From the NCBI GenBank assembly GCA_030598025.1, contig JAUVQS010000031.1, positions 1-13,172 of the forward strand: 13,172 nt of DNA, written 5' to 3'. The notes beneath the pieces were generated by a model. That model searched no databases. It worked only from the letters and a program-made list of their open reading frames with translations, and had not been told where the DNA came from. The translations under genes were made by a program, and so were the position numbers. This stretch comes from Acidimicrobiia bacterium (GTDB lineage: Bacteria > Actinomycetota > Acidimicrobiia > Spongiisociales > JAHEDJ01). Every line of letters starts with the position of its first letter. The stretch's first letter is position 1. This document shows, in pieces, positions 1 through 6,717 of the stretch.

Positions 1-154
1 CCATGGCTCTTGTCTTTGGTAGCCGGTTACCGACTTCCGGGATCTGGTGGAGCGACCGGCGCAACTGCACCAGTTCGGGCAGCAGCTGACGGGACTCTTC
101 GAGCAGTGTGACGTAATCCATGTTTTGATGGTAGGAGATCTCTTGTCTGCGCAT
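1..154 (-). CDS. M20-family amidohydrolase/peptidase, N-terminal fragment (cut by window edge)
   Basis: Reading the minus strand from 154 gives a protein starting MRRQEISYHQNMDYVTLLEE and continuing through LRRSLHQIPEVGNRLPKTRA to the window edge. The R-R-x-L-H-x-x-P-E-x-G-x-x-L-P-x-T pattern at about residues 32-47 is the N-terminal hallmark of the M20 amidohydrolase group (amino-acid N-acyl hydrolases such as hippurate or IAA-amino-acid hydrolases), which are cytosolic metal-dependent enzymes that cleave an amide bond. Only 51 codons are visible, so the metal ligands and substrate class cannot be seen. The start at 154 is chosen because a G6 run sits 3 nt upstream as a plausible Shine-Dalgarno sequence. 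The internal ATG at 121 (MDYVTLLEES) is the alternative; it fits family length but lacks a good ribosome site. The gene is separated from fadJ by about 295 bp of non-coding DNA and points the same way. Confidence 0.72.
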   Translation of the reverse strand, partial: MRRQEISYHQNMDYVTLLEESRQLLPELVQLRRSLHQIPEVGNRLPKTRAM

Positions 155-227
155 AGTCCCCCCAATGGTGTCCCATTTCGCGGCGGTGCGCACATTCGGA
201 TGCGAAGGATTCCTGTTTCAGACGTGC

Positions 228-243
228 CTCCCACCTGTGGGAG
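228..243. promoter_or_regulatory. Perfect 7-bp inverted repeat upstream of the M20 gene
   Basis: CTCCCAC (228-234) and GTGGGAG (237-243) form a perfect inverted repeat with a 2-nt centre, about 75-90 nt upstream of the amidohydrolase start. It could be a small hairpin in the leader or an operator. No recognisable -35/-10 pair is clear around it, so its role is a guess. Confidence 0.25.
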
Positions 244-263
244 CTGTCCGTCGGAGCCGGGCT

Positions 264-321
264 GAGGGGGCTTCACAGCCAATGAGCCTTGTGTGTTGGC
301 TATTCGCCTGGGAGCCCCCTC
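264..321. other. Nested inverted repeats in the intergenic region (structured element)
   Basis: Outer arms GAGGGGGCT (264-272) and AGCCCCCTC (313-321) are perfect complements. Inside them AGCCAA (277-282) and TTGGCT (296-301) pair again, leaving a 13-nt apical loop. The two nested stems, separated by internal loops of 4 and 11 nt, could form one elongated hairpin on either strand. It lies between the fadJ stop and the M20 start, so it could be part of the fadJ 3' end, a leader structure of the M20 transcript, or a dispersed palindromic repeat. No T-tract follows on either side, so it is not a classical intrinsic terminator. Confidence 0.4.
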
Positions 322-327
322 CGCTCC

Positions 328-376
328 CCGGTCCTCCGGACCGGCGACCACCTCCCCCAGCTAACGCTGGTGGAGG
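328..376. repeat. Two tandem GC-rich hairpins, REP-like
   Basis: CCGGTCC (328-334), a TCC loop and GGACCGG (338-344) form a perfect 7-bp hairpin. Six bases later CCTCCCCCAGC (351-361), a TAAC loop and GCTGGTGGAGG (366-376) form an 11-bp stem with one mismatch. Together with the nested structure just to the left, this fills nearly all of 264-376. Short stems with a small loop repeated side by side are the pattern of REP/BIME-type intergenic repeats, and they could also slow RNA polymerase after fadJ. Whether the unit recurs elsewhere in the genome cannot be seen from this window. Confidence 0.42.
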
Positions 377-407
377 ACGTTTGAGGGGCACCAGGTGTCG
401 CACACTC

Positions 408-424
408 CCGCGACGGAAACGCGG
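408..424 (-). terminator. Possible weak terminator hairpin after fadJ
   Basis: CCGCG (408-412) and CGCGG (420-424) pair around a 7-nt loop, beginning 25 nt beyond the fadJ stop codon. It lacks a T-tract on the minus strand. Actinobacterial terminators often lack one, but a 5-bp stem is weak evidence. The rest of 155-448 holds no gene on either strand that I can support. Confidence 0.25.
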
Positions 425-448
425 CGCCGTCCGCCCCGAAAGGCCCTC

Positions 449-2605
449 CTATCGGAACTTCTCTCCGTTCTCCGCCTTCTCGATCAGGATCTTGGCGGGG
501 GTGAACCGCTCCCCGTACTTCTCGGCGAGTCCGTCGAGGTCGGCGACGACCTGAGCGGCGCCCACCTGGTCGATCCAGAAGAACGGGCCACCTCGGAATG
601 GTGGGAAGCCGAGGCCCATCACCGCTCCAATGTCGCCGTCGCGAGCATCACCCAGGATGCCCTCCTCCAGGCACCTGGCTGCTTCGTTGGCGAGCGCCAG
701 CCACATCCTCTTCTGGATCTCTTCGACGCTGAACTCCTGGCGCGGTCCGAAGCCCAGGGCCGAGTAGACGGTCTCGTCGACGTCGCCGCGCTTTCCCTTT
801 TCGTCGTACAGGTAGAAACCGCGCCCGTTCTTGCGGCCCTTGCGATCCTCGGCAAATCCCTCGGCCAGTTCAGGCCCGGCCATCCTCTCTCCGAACGCGT
901 CGACCATGATGACAGCGATCTTCGCTCCGACGTCGAGGCCGACCTCGTCCGACAACAAGACGGGTCCAATCGGAAAGCCCCACGCCACCATCGCTTCATC
1001 GATAGCCTCGACCGAGGCACCCTCCGACAGCAGATGCATTGCCTCGTTGGAGTACGGTCCCAGGATGCGGGTCGTGTAGAAACCCGTTCCGTCTTTGACC
1101 ACGATCACCGTCTTGCCCTGCTTCTTTCCAAAGGCAACGGCGGTGGCGGTCGCCCAGTCGGCGGTTTGATCGGTGACGATGATCTCGAGGAGGGGCATCT
1201 TCTCCACCGGAGAGAAATAGTGCATGCCCAGCACCGTCTCCGGTCTGGTCGATGCAGCAGCTATTTCGGAGATCGGAAGCGAGGAAGTGTTGGAGGCGAA
1301 GACCGCCTCCGGGCTCGTGATGCCTTCAACCTCGCGCAGGATTGACTGCTTCAGTTCGAGGCTTTCGAATACTGCCTCAACGATCAGGTCGCTGTCCGCA
1401 AAGCCTCGCCAATCGGTGGACCCGGTTACACGGAGCATCGCCTTCTCACCGTCGAAGCTCCGGAGGCGTTTGCGCTTTACGTCGCGGTCGATGACTTTCT
1501 GGACGTAGGCAAGCGCACGGCCGATCCCGGCGGCATCGACTTCCTTGATGCGGATCGGCGTTTTCGCCTTGAGTGTCGAAACGGCTGCGATGCCCCCTCC
1601 CATCAGGCCTCCGCCGATCATGGCGACCTTCTCAACCGGTTTCGGATCTACTCCCTTCGGCACCCAGGTCTCCTTTTCGAGGGACCGGGAGGCAAAGAAG
1701 ACCGAACGAAGTGCCAGCGACTCCGAGGAAACCACGAGTTCGCCGAAGAACTTGGCCTCAGCGGCGTATCCGGCTTGGGGTCCTTCCTCAATGCCGATCC
1801 GAACGGCCTCGAGGGCGCGCTCTGGAGCCGGCATCAGCCCCTTGGTCTGCTTCAGCAGGTTGTCCTTGGCCTGCTTGAACAGAACATTGCGACCGACCGG
1901 GTTGGTCTCCAGAGCGAGTTCTTGCAGCCCGTCCATCGAAAACAGCTTGCGTTTCTTCTCCTCTTTGGGTCCAGATGTGATTGCTTCACGGGCCCTCTGT
2001 TTTGCCACCGTCATCAGCAGTTCTGCGGGAACGACCTCGTCGACGAGCCCCAGCTTCTTTGCCTTCCGGGCCCGTGCGGGACGGCCGGTCAGGATGAGCG
2101 GGAGGGCGTCGGCGATACCGATGAGCGCCGGGAGGCGTTGTGTGCCTCCTCCCGCCGGGATGACCCCAAGCTGGATCTCGGGTTGGCCGAGCTGGGTTGA
2201 CGGGAGGTCGGTGCAGATGCGCATCGAGGCGCAAAGCGCCAACTCGTTGCCCCCGCCGAGGCAAGCCCCGGATATCGCGGCGACCACCGGCTTGCCAAGT
2301 GTGGTGTGCAGTCGCTCGATCCGGGCGTACATCTCGTGGGTGTTGAGGATGGTTGCCTCGGCGTCCTTTGGGTCGGTCAACTCGGCGAACCAGCGAATGT
2401 CGGCACCGACCAGGAAGTCCTTCTTGGCTGATCCCCAGACGACGGCCTCGATCGAATCGTCGGTCTCGAGTCGATCGAGGACGGTGTTGAAGTCGTCGAA
2501 GATCACGGGTCCGAGCGTGTTCATCGGCTCGCCGTTCCGATCCATCAGAACCGTGGCGATACCATCTTCGACTGAAAGCTGGAAGTGGGTGAGTTCGTTG
2601 GTCAT
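449..2605 (-). CDS. fadJ: Fatty-acid oxidation complex alpha subunit (enoyl-CoA hydratase / 3-hydroxyacyl-CoA dehydrogenase)
   Basis: A 718-residue multifunctional beta-oxidation enzyme, cytosolic, acting with the thiolase encoded just upstream. Residues 1-200 are a crotonase domain: GADI at 67-70, GACLGGGNELALC at 113-125 and QPEIQLGVIPAGGGTQRLP at 141-159, carrying both catalytic glutamates (E121, E143). An NAD-binding 3-hydroxyacyl-CoA dehydrogenase domain begins near 325 (GGGLMGGGIA at 331-340), with NTSS at 439-442, the catalytic His462 in GMHYFSP and its partner Glu474. C-terminal dehydrogenase repeats follow (GFYTTR at 508-513; GFPPFRGGPFFWID at 666-679). Length and domain order match E. 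coli FadJ/FadB (about 715-730 aa). The start at 2605 is chosen because its ATG overlaps the thiolase stop as TGATG and is preceded by GGAG at 5 nt. A longer upstream frame would add 15 basic residues lying inside the thiolase gene. No defect is seen; only the exact chain-length preference is open. Confidence 0.95.
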   Translation of the reverse strand: MTNELTHFQLSVEDGIATVLMDRNGEPMNTLGPVIFDDFNTVLDRLETDDSIEAVVWGSAKKDFLVGADIRWFAELTDPKDAEATILNTHEMYARIERLHTTLGKPVVAAISGACLGGGNELALCASMRICTDLPSTQLGQPEIQLGVIPAGGGTQRLPALIGIADALPLILTGRPARARKAKKLGLVDEVVPAELLMTVAKQRAREAITSGPKEEKKRKLFSMDGLQELALETNPVGRNVLFKQAKDNLLKQTKGLMPAPERALEAVRIGIEEGPQAGYAAEAKFFGELVVSSESLALRSVFFASRSLEKETWVPKGVDPKPVEKVAMIGGGLMGGGIAAVSTLKAKTPIRIKEVDAAGIGRALAYVQKVIDRDVKRKRLRSFDGEKAMLRVTGSTDWRGFADSDLIVEAVFESLELKQSILREVEGITSPEAVFASNTSSLPISEIAAASTRPETVLGMHYFSPVEKMPLLEIIVTDQTADWATATAVAFGKKQGKTVIVVKDGTGFYTTRILGPYSNEAMHLLSEGASVEAIDEAMVAWGFPIGPVLLSDEVGLDVGAKIAVIMVDAFGERMAGPELAEGFAEDRKGRKNGRGFYLYDEKGKRGDVDETVYSALGFGPRQEFSVEEIQKRMWLALANEAARCLEEGILGDARDGDIGAVMGLGFPPFRGGPFFWIDQVGAAQVVADLDGLAEKYGERFTPAKILIEKAENGEKFR

Positions 2606-3912
2606 CAGCGCTCCAATACGACTGCGGCGCCGAGGCCCCCGGCGGCACACTGGGTGATGAGGGCAGTTCCCGAATCACGGCGGGATAGTTCGTTGGCCAT
2701 GGTGAGCAACTGGCGTGCGCCGGTGGCTCCGAACGGGTGGCCGAGACTGATCGATCCTCCGTAGAGATTGAGCTTCTCGTCGGGAATCTGGCCGATGGCT
2801 TTCTTCCGATCGAGGTGTTTCTGAGCGAAGTCGTCGGAGGCGAATGCTTGTATGACAGACAGCATCTGGGCGGAGAACGCCTCGTGGATATCGATGACGT
2901 CGATGTCGTCCAGGTTCAACCCGGCCCGATCGAGCGCGATGGGGGTGGCGAGCGCGGGGCCGATGAGCAGCTGCCAGTTCGGATCAACGGCGGCGAACCC
3001 GTAGGACCGAAGAAAGGCCTTGGGAACGAAACCGAGCCGGTCGGCGGTCTTCTCTTCCATCAGCAGCAGAGCCGCGGCTCCGTCGGTCAACGGTGAGGCG
3101 TTGCCGGCGGTCACCGTGCCGTACCGTTTGTCGAACACCGGCTTGAGAGTCGAGAGCTTCTCATAGGTCGAATCTGCTCGCGGGATGTTGTCCTTCTCAA
3201 CGACCGTCGTGTATTTCGGCGGTACCGGGAAGGTCATCACCTCGCCGGAGTAGACGCCCTTCTCCCATGCTTCGACGGCCTTCTGATGGGACCGGAATGC
3301 GTAGGCGTCCTGCTCCTCTCTAGGGATGCCGTTCATTCGGGCCATCTTCTCGGCGGCATCGCCCATGCTTGCGCCGGTCGACCGGTCGGCGATGGCGGGC
3401 GGCCTAGGAGCGAGATCCTTGGGTCGAAGCCCGGCGAGCGCCTTGACCCTCGACATGGGGTCTCGAGCACTCTGGGCCTTCATCATGACGTCGACGAACT
3501 CGTCGCTGAACATGACGGGCGGCTTGGAGAGGGAGTCGGCGCCGCCGGTGACGACGATGTCGGCCTCTCCCAACAAGATCGCATTGGCGCCTTCGACGAA
3601 CGATTGGGTGCTGGTGGCACAGGCCCGTGTCACTGAGTAGGCGTCGGTGTTGTCGGGAATGGTGGTGGAGAGGACGATCTCTCTGGCGATATTCGGTGAT
3701 GAGACGTCCTGCACGACGCTGCCGTAGACGACTCGATCGATTAGACCGCCGTCCAGGCCGGCCCGGATGAGCAGTTCGTTAACGACGGCCTGGGCCAGAC
3801 CCAGGGTGGATACGTCTTTGAATACGGTCCCCGACTTGGCGAATGGTGTGCGAAGTCCGTCGACGATGGCGACACGGCGCCCGTCAACAACTCCCGGCCG
3901 TTTCTTGGCCAT
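2605..3912 (-). CDS. fadI: Acetyl-CoA acyltransferase (3-ketoacyl-CoA thiolase), FadI type
   Basis: A 435-residue thiolase that cleaves 3-ketoacyl-CoA with CoA, giving acetyl-CoA and a shortened acyl-CoA; it is the beta subunit partner of FadJ. The nucleophilic Cys98 lies in VTRACATSTQS, His392 in GGSISLGHPFGATGAR, and the proton-relay Cys422 in CAAGGLGAAVVLE; DIHEAFSAQ (341-349) replaces the usual NEAFA-type loop. Its length (435) fits FadI (about 436) better than FadA (about 387). It is the first gene of a two-gene operon, with its stop overlapping the fadJ start by one base, which implies translational coupling. The start at 3912 is preferred because GAGGAG lies 5 nt upstream. A GTG at 3942 would add 10 residues but falls on the predicted -10 region and has no ribosome site. 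Confidence 0.94.
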   Translation of the reverse strand: MAKKRPGVVDGRRVAIVDGLRTPFAKSGTVFKDVSTLGLAQAVVNELLIRAGLDGGLIDRVVYGSVVQDVSSPNIAREIVLSTTIPDNTDAYSVTRACATSTQSFVEGANAILLGEADIVVTGGADSLSKPPVMFSDEFVDVMMKAQSARDPMSRVKALAGLRPKDLAPRPPAIADRSTGASMGDAAEKMARMNGIPREEQDAYAFRSHQKAVEAWEKGVYSGEVMTFPVPPKYTTVVEKDNIPRADSTYEKLSTLKPVFDKRYGTVTAGNASPLTDGAAALLLMEEKTADRLGFVPKAFLRSYGFAAVDPNWQLLIGPALATPIALDRAGLNLDDIDVIDIHEAFSAQMLSVIQAFASDDFAQKHLDRKKAIGQIPDEKLNLYGGSISLGHPFGATGARQLLTMANELSRRDSGTALITQCAAGGLGAAVVLER

Positions 3913-3943
3913 GAGTGCTCCTCGAGTGGTCTTGTTACTCACC

Positions 3944-3973
3944 AGTATCGCGCCTCTGGAGTATTCTCAGCAA
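3944..3973 (-). promoter_or_regulatory. Putative fadI-fadJ promoter
   Basis: On the minus strand TTGCTG (3973-3968) is followed after 18 nt by GATACT (3949-3944), a reasonable -35/-10 pair. The predicted start of transcription is near 3937, leaving a leader of about 25 nt that contains the GAGGAG ribosome site of fadI. The -35 box overlaps the left arm of the large palindrome at 3970-4005, the arrangement expected for repression by a protein bound there. Predicted by eye only. Confidence 0.45.
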
Positions 3974-4005
3974 TGCTATGTATCACCAGTGGTACATAGC
4001 ATTGC
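3970..4005. promoter_or_regulatory. 36-bp hyphenated palindrome, candidate operator between fadI and the LLM gene
   Basis: GCAATGCTATGTA (3970-3982) and TACATAGCATTGC (3993-4005) are perfect 13-bp inverted arms around a 10-nt centre that is itself partly symmetric. The site sits between divergent genes, so it is not a terminator. It overlaps the predicted fadI -35 box and lies just upstream of the predicted LLM promoter. Operators of this size and symmetry are typical of dimeric TetR- or GntR-type repressors, and both families include acyl-CoA-sensing regulators of beta-oxidation. No regulator gene is in the window, so the binding protein is unknown. Confidence 0.6.
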
Positions 4006-4013
4006 GCGGAAAC

Positions 4014-4042
4014 TTCCGTGGAGAGTCGGCGGGACGTAGGAT
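4014..4042 (+). promoter_or_regulatory. Putative promoter of the LLM oxidoreductase, possibly leaderless
   Basis: TTCCGT (4014-4019), a 17-nt spacer and TAGGAT (4037-4042) precede the ATG at 4049 by 6 nt, so transcription would start at or next to the A of the start codon. The AGGA inside the -10 hexamer could instead act as a Shine-Dalgarno sequence, 7 nt from the ATG. The two readings cannot be separated without mapping the transcript start. Confidence 0.42.
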
Positions 4043-4048
4043 CGGCCC

Positions 4049-5065
4049 ATGAATCTTGGTTTTGGACTACTCAGCGCTCAACTTCGGCCCGGCGAGACGG
4101 ATTGGGCAACGGCCTACGACGAGACGGTCCGCCTGGCGGTCGAGGCCGAAAGGTTGGGCTACTCCTCGGTGTGGACCACCGAGCATCACTTCGTCGACGA
4201 CGGCTACATGCCGTCCTTGCTGGTGGTGAGCGGCGCCCTGGCAGCCGCTACGCAGACCATCGAGATCGGCACGGGGGTCATCCTCGCCCCGCTGCATGAC
4301 CCGATTCGTCTGGCGGAGGACGCGGCGACGGTTCAACTCTTGAGCGGTGGCCGGTTGACTCTCGGCCTCGGGCTGGGATGGAACCCGATTGAGTTTGAGG
4401 CGCTCGGCGCCGATCTCCACACTCGGGGGAAAGCGATGGACGAGATCCTCGACATCCTCCCCAAGGCGTGGACCGGCGAGCCGTTCAAACACTCCGGTTC
4501 TGTGTACGACCTCCCCGAGGTGGCAGTGCGTCCGGCACCCTACGCTCCGATTCCGATCGTGATCGGCGGAAGCGCCGAACCGGCCATACGCCGTGCCGCC
4601 CGGCTGACTCAGGGTGTCTTCGCCAATGCGCCGGTCGATCGATTTGTCGAACAGGTCGAATGGGCGCTGGATGAACTCGACAAAGCCGATCGCAATCCCG
4701 AGGACTTCCGTTTCATTCACTACTCGATCCTCTACCCGGCCAGTTCAGAGGGCCAGGGATGGGACGAAATCGGCCGGCACGTCTGGAACATGTCCTGGAA
4801 ATACGGCGACATGGAGCCGTCTGCGACGCGAACGGGTCGGGTGAAGTACGCCCCCCAGCTCACCGAAGCAGACGAGAAGAGCCTGCGGTGGCGCTCGGCT
4901 CTCGTCGGGCCCTCAGCTCAGATTGTTGAAGAGTTGCGCTCGATTCGAGACAGGATCGGCGTCCCGGTTGATTTCGTGGCGCGGTCGTTCTTCCCCACCC
5001 TCGAATTCGACCGGCAACTGGAGATCATGCAACGCCTGGCCGAAGAGGTCGGGCCGCACGTTTGA
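4049..5065 (+). CDS. LLM-class flavin/F420-dependent oxidoreductase
   Basis: A 338-residue single-domain protein of the bacterial luciferase-like superfamily, a soluble TIM-barrel oxidoreductase using FMN or the deazaflavin F420. Visible family marks are EAERLGYSSVWTTEHHF (32-48, with the W-x-x-E-H-H signature), IEIGTGVILAPLHDPIRLAEDAATVQLLSGGR (71-102), LGLGLGWNPIEFEALG (105-120), PIPIVIGGSAEPAIRRAARL (167-186, cofactor phosphate region) and LVGPSAQIVEEL (285-296). The substrate cannot be read from sequence; family members act on alkanes, sulfonates, sugars-6-phosphate, long-chain aldehydes and others. It is divergent from fadI across a shared 136-bp control region, so it may respond to the same signal. 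The ATG at 4049 is the only good start. The gene ends 79 nt before the next gene, which appears to have its own promoter. Confidence 0.88.
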   Translation: MNLGFGLLSAQLRPGETDWATAYDETVRLAVEAERLGYSSVWTTEHHFVDDGYMPSLLVVSGALAAATQTIEIGTGVILAPLHDPIRLAEDAATVQLLSGGRLTLGLGLGWNPIEFEALGADLHTRGKAMDEILDILPKAWTGEPFKHSGSVYDLPEVAVRPAPYAPIPIVIGGSAEPAIRRAARLTQGVFANAPVDRFVEQVEWALDELDKADRNPEDFRFIHYSILYPASSEGQGWDEIGRHVWNMSWKYGDMEPSATRTGRVKYAPQLTEADEKSLRWRSALVGPSAQIVEELRSIRDRIGVPVDFVARSFFPTLEFDRQLEIMQRLAEEVGPHV

Positions 5066-5108
5066 GAACGACGTGACCATGGCCCGACAGATCTAGTTCC
5101 GCCTCATC

Positions 5109-5138
5109 GCGAGGGGCCCCCGGTCGCCTCGCTATTGT
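5109..5138 (+). promoter_or_regulatory. Putative leaderless promoter of the FGGY kinase with a short inverted repeat
   Basis: TATTGT (5133-5138) lies exactly 6 nt before the ATG at 5145, and the spacer has no purine-rich ribosome site, so a leaderless message is likely. Immediately upstream GCGAGG (5109-5114) and CCTCGC (5127-5132) form a 6-bp inverted repeat abutting the -10 box, a possible operator. No convincing -35 box is seen. Confidence 0.42.
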
Positions 5139-5144
5139 CGCTCT

Positions 5145-6707
5145 ATGTCGACTGAACGGTTCGTGCTCGCCATCGACCTCGGAACTTCCGGCCCGAAAGT
5201 GGGACTCGTGTCGACTTCAGGGATCGTGGCCGAATGGAGCTTTGAGAAGGTGCCGCTCATCCTGGCTCCGGGCGGTGGCGTCGAACAGGACCCGGACGAT
5301 TGGTGGCAGGCGATCACCACCGCCACCCGAACGATCGTACAACGAGGGTCGGTTGCGATCGACGACATCATTGGGGTCGGCGTCACCGCACAGTGGTCGG
5401 GAACCGTCCCGGTCGCAGGCACCCGTCACCTCAGCAATGCCCTCATCTGGATGGATTCGAGGGGCGCTCCCGAGATGATCGACCTCAACGGTGGTCCGGT
5501 GTCGGTTTCCGGGTATTCGGTTTCCAAACTCTTTCGCTGGATCCGCCGCACCGGAGGAGCTCCCGGCCATTCCGGCAAGGATCCGATCGCACACATCCTC
5601 TATCTCAAACACCACCAACCGGAGGTGTATGACGGGGCGACGGTGTTTCTGGAACCAAAGGACTACCTGAACCTGCGACTCACCGGGGTGGCGGCGGCGA
5701 GCCACGATTCGATCACTCTCCACTGGGTCACCGACAATCGGAACCTCGAGAGAGTTGCCTACGACCCGGGCCTCATCAGATTGTCCGGTATCGACCCTGC
5801 CAAACTGCCGCCACTCCGACCTCCCGGCGAAGTGCTGGCTCCACTCTCCACCGAGGCGGCCAACGACCTGGGCCTTCCCGCGGGGATCCCCGTGGTCATG
5901 GGGACCCCGGACACACATTCAGCCGCCATCGGGTCAGGAGCGGTGAGTGATTTTCAGGGCCATCTATACCTCGGAACGTCATCGTGGATCAGCTGTCACG
6001 TGCCTTTCAAGAAGACGGATCTCTTCCACGGCATCGGTGCCTTGCCCTCGGCCATCCCGGGCCGCTACTTAGCAGCCAATGAACAGGAGAGCGCCGGAGC
6101 TTGCCTGACCTACCTGGTCGAGAATCTCGGCCTGCGCGGCGACAATGATGCGGGTTCGGTCTACCAGGGACTCGACCGGGCGGCCGAACGGATCCCGGCC
6201 GGAAACAGCGGCGTGATCTTCACTCCCTGGCTGAATGGTGAGCGGAGTCCGGTCGATGATCACCATCTGCGGGCCGGTTTTTTCAACCAGTCTCTCGACA
6301 CGACCGCCGATGATCTGATCCGATCCGTGTTCGAGGGCGTCGCCTTCAATGCCCGATGGTTACTCGGCTATGTCGATAAGTTCGCCGGACGGTCGATGCC
6401 GGAATTGCGAGCGGTAGGCGGCGGAGCCAACTCGGCGGTCTGGTGTCAGATTCACGCCGACGTGCTCGACCGCCGGATCCTCCAGGTGAAGGAGCCAATT
6501 CTGACCGGGCTCCGCGGCGTGACCTTCCTCGCAGCTGTGGAACTCGGCTATCTCGACTTCGATGACATTCCGGCCCGGGTCGAGATCGCCGGTATCCATG
6601 AACCCGACCCCGAGCGCCGGCAGGTCTACGACCGGCTCTATCAGGAGTACCTCAAGCTGCACAAAGCCAACCGCAAGATCTACGCCCGGCTGAACCGGGT
6701 CGAGTGA
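5145..6707 (+). CDS. FGGY-family carbohydrate (polyol) kinase, xylulokinase-like, substrate unknown
   Basis: A 520-residue cytosolic ATP-dependent kinase of the FGGY family. Phosphate-1 loop DLGTSGPK (11-18), EQDPDDWW (47-54), WMDSRG (102-107), the catalytic-base Asp256 in GTPDTHSAAIGSG (253-265), phosphate-2 LGTSSW (276-281) and adenosine-site GGGANSAVWCQIHADV (425-440) are all present, so it should be active. The position that reads G-Q-M-H-G in classical xylulokinases reads AQWSG here (82-86), so D-xylulose should not be assumed. It is followed after 10 nt by an S1P-lyase-like enzyme and is probably co-transcribed with it, suggesting that the kinase makes the phosphorylated substrate of the lyase (inference). 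Transcription probably starts at its own ATG (TATTGT, 6 nt, ATG). No sugar-binding or sugar-isomerase gene is nearby, which is unusual for a simple pentose kinase. Confidence 0.88.
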   Translation: MSTERFVLAIDLGTSGPKVGLVSTSGIVAEWSFEKVPLILAPGGGVEQDPDDWWQAITTATRTIVQRGSVAIDDIIGVGVTAQWSGTVPVAGTRHLSNALIWMDSRGAPEMIDLNGGPVSVSGYSVSKLFRWIRRTGGAPGHSGKDPIAHILYLKHHQPEVYDGATVFLEPKDYLNLRLTGVAAASHDSITLHWVTDNRNLERVAYDPGLIRLSGIDPAKLPPLRPPGEVLAPLSTEAANDLGLPAGIPVVMGTPDTHSAAIGSGAVSDFQGHLYLGTSSWISCHVPFKKTDLFHGIGALPSAIPGRYLAANEQESAGACLTYLVENLGLRGDNDAGSVYQGLDRAAERIPAGNSGVIFTPWLNGERSPVDDHHLRAGFFNQSLDTTADDLIRSVFEGVAFNARWLLGYVDKFAGRSMPELRAVGGGANSAVWCQIHADVLDRRILQVKEPILTGLRGVTFLAAVELGYLDFDDIPARVEIAGIHEPDPERRQVYDRLYQEYLKLHKANRKIYARLNRVE

Positions 6708-6717
6708 ACGAGGAGCT

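Noticed and set aside
47..265. Plus-strand 72-codon frame at the left edge
   Set aside because: The opposite strand encodes a clear M20 amidohydrolase N-terminus over 1-154, which explains the open frame.
395..1345. Long open frame (316 codons) on the plus strand opposite fadJ
   Set aside because: It is the antisense shadow of a strongly conserved gene in GC-rich DNA; the translation has no recognisable motif and no promoter or ribosome site.
2606..2650. 15-residue N-terminal extension of fadJ
   Set aside because: The extension is Arg-rich, lies within the thiolase C-terminal coding region, and the ATG at 2605 has a good ribosome site and family-typical N-terminus.
1545..2657. Long open frame (370 codons) on the plus strand opposite the crotonase half of fadJ
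   Set aside because: Ser/Arg/Pro-rich low-complexity translation typical of a shadow frame; the minus-strand frame carries every catalytic motif.
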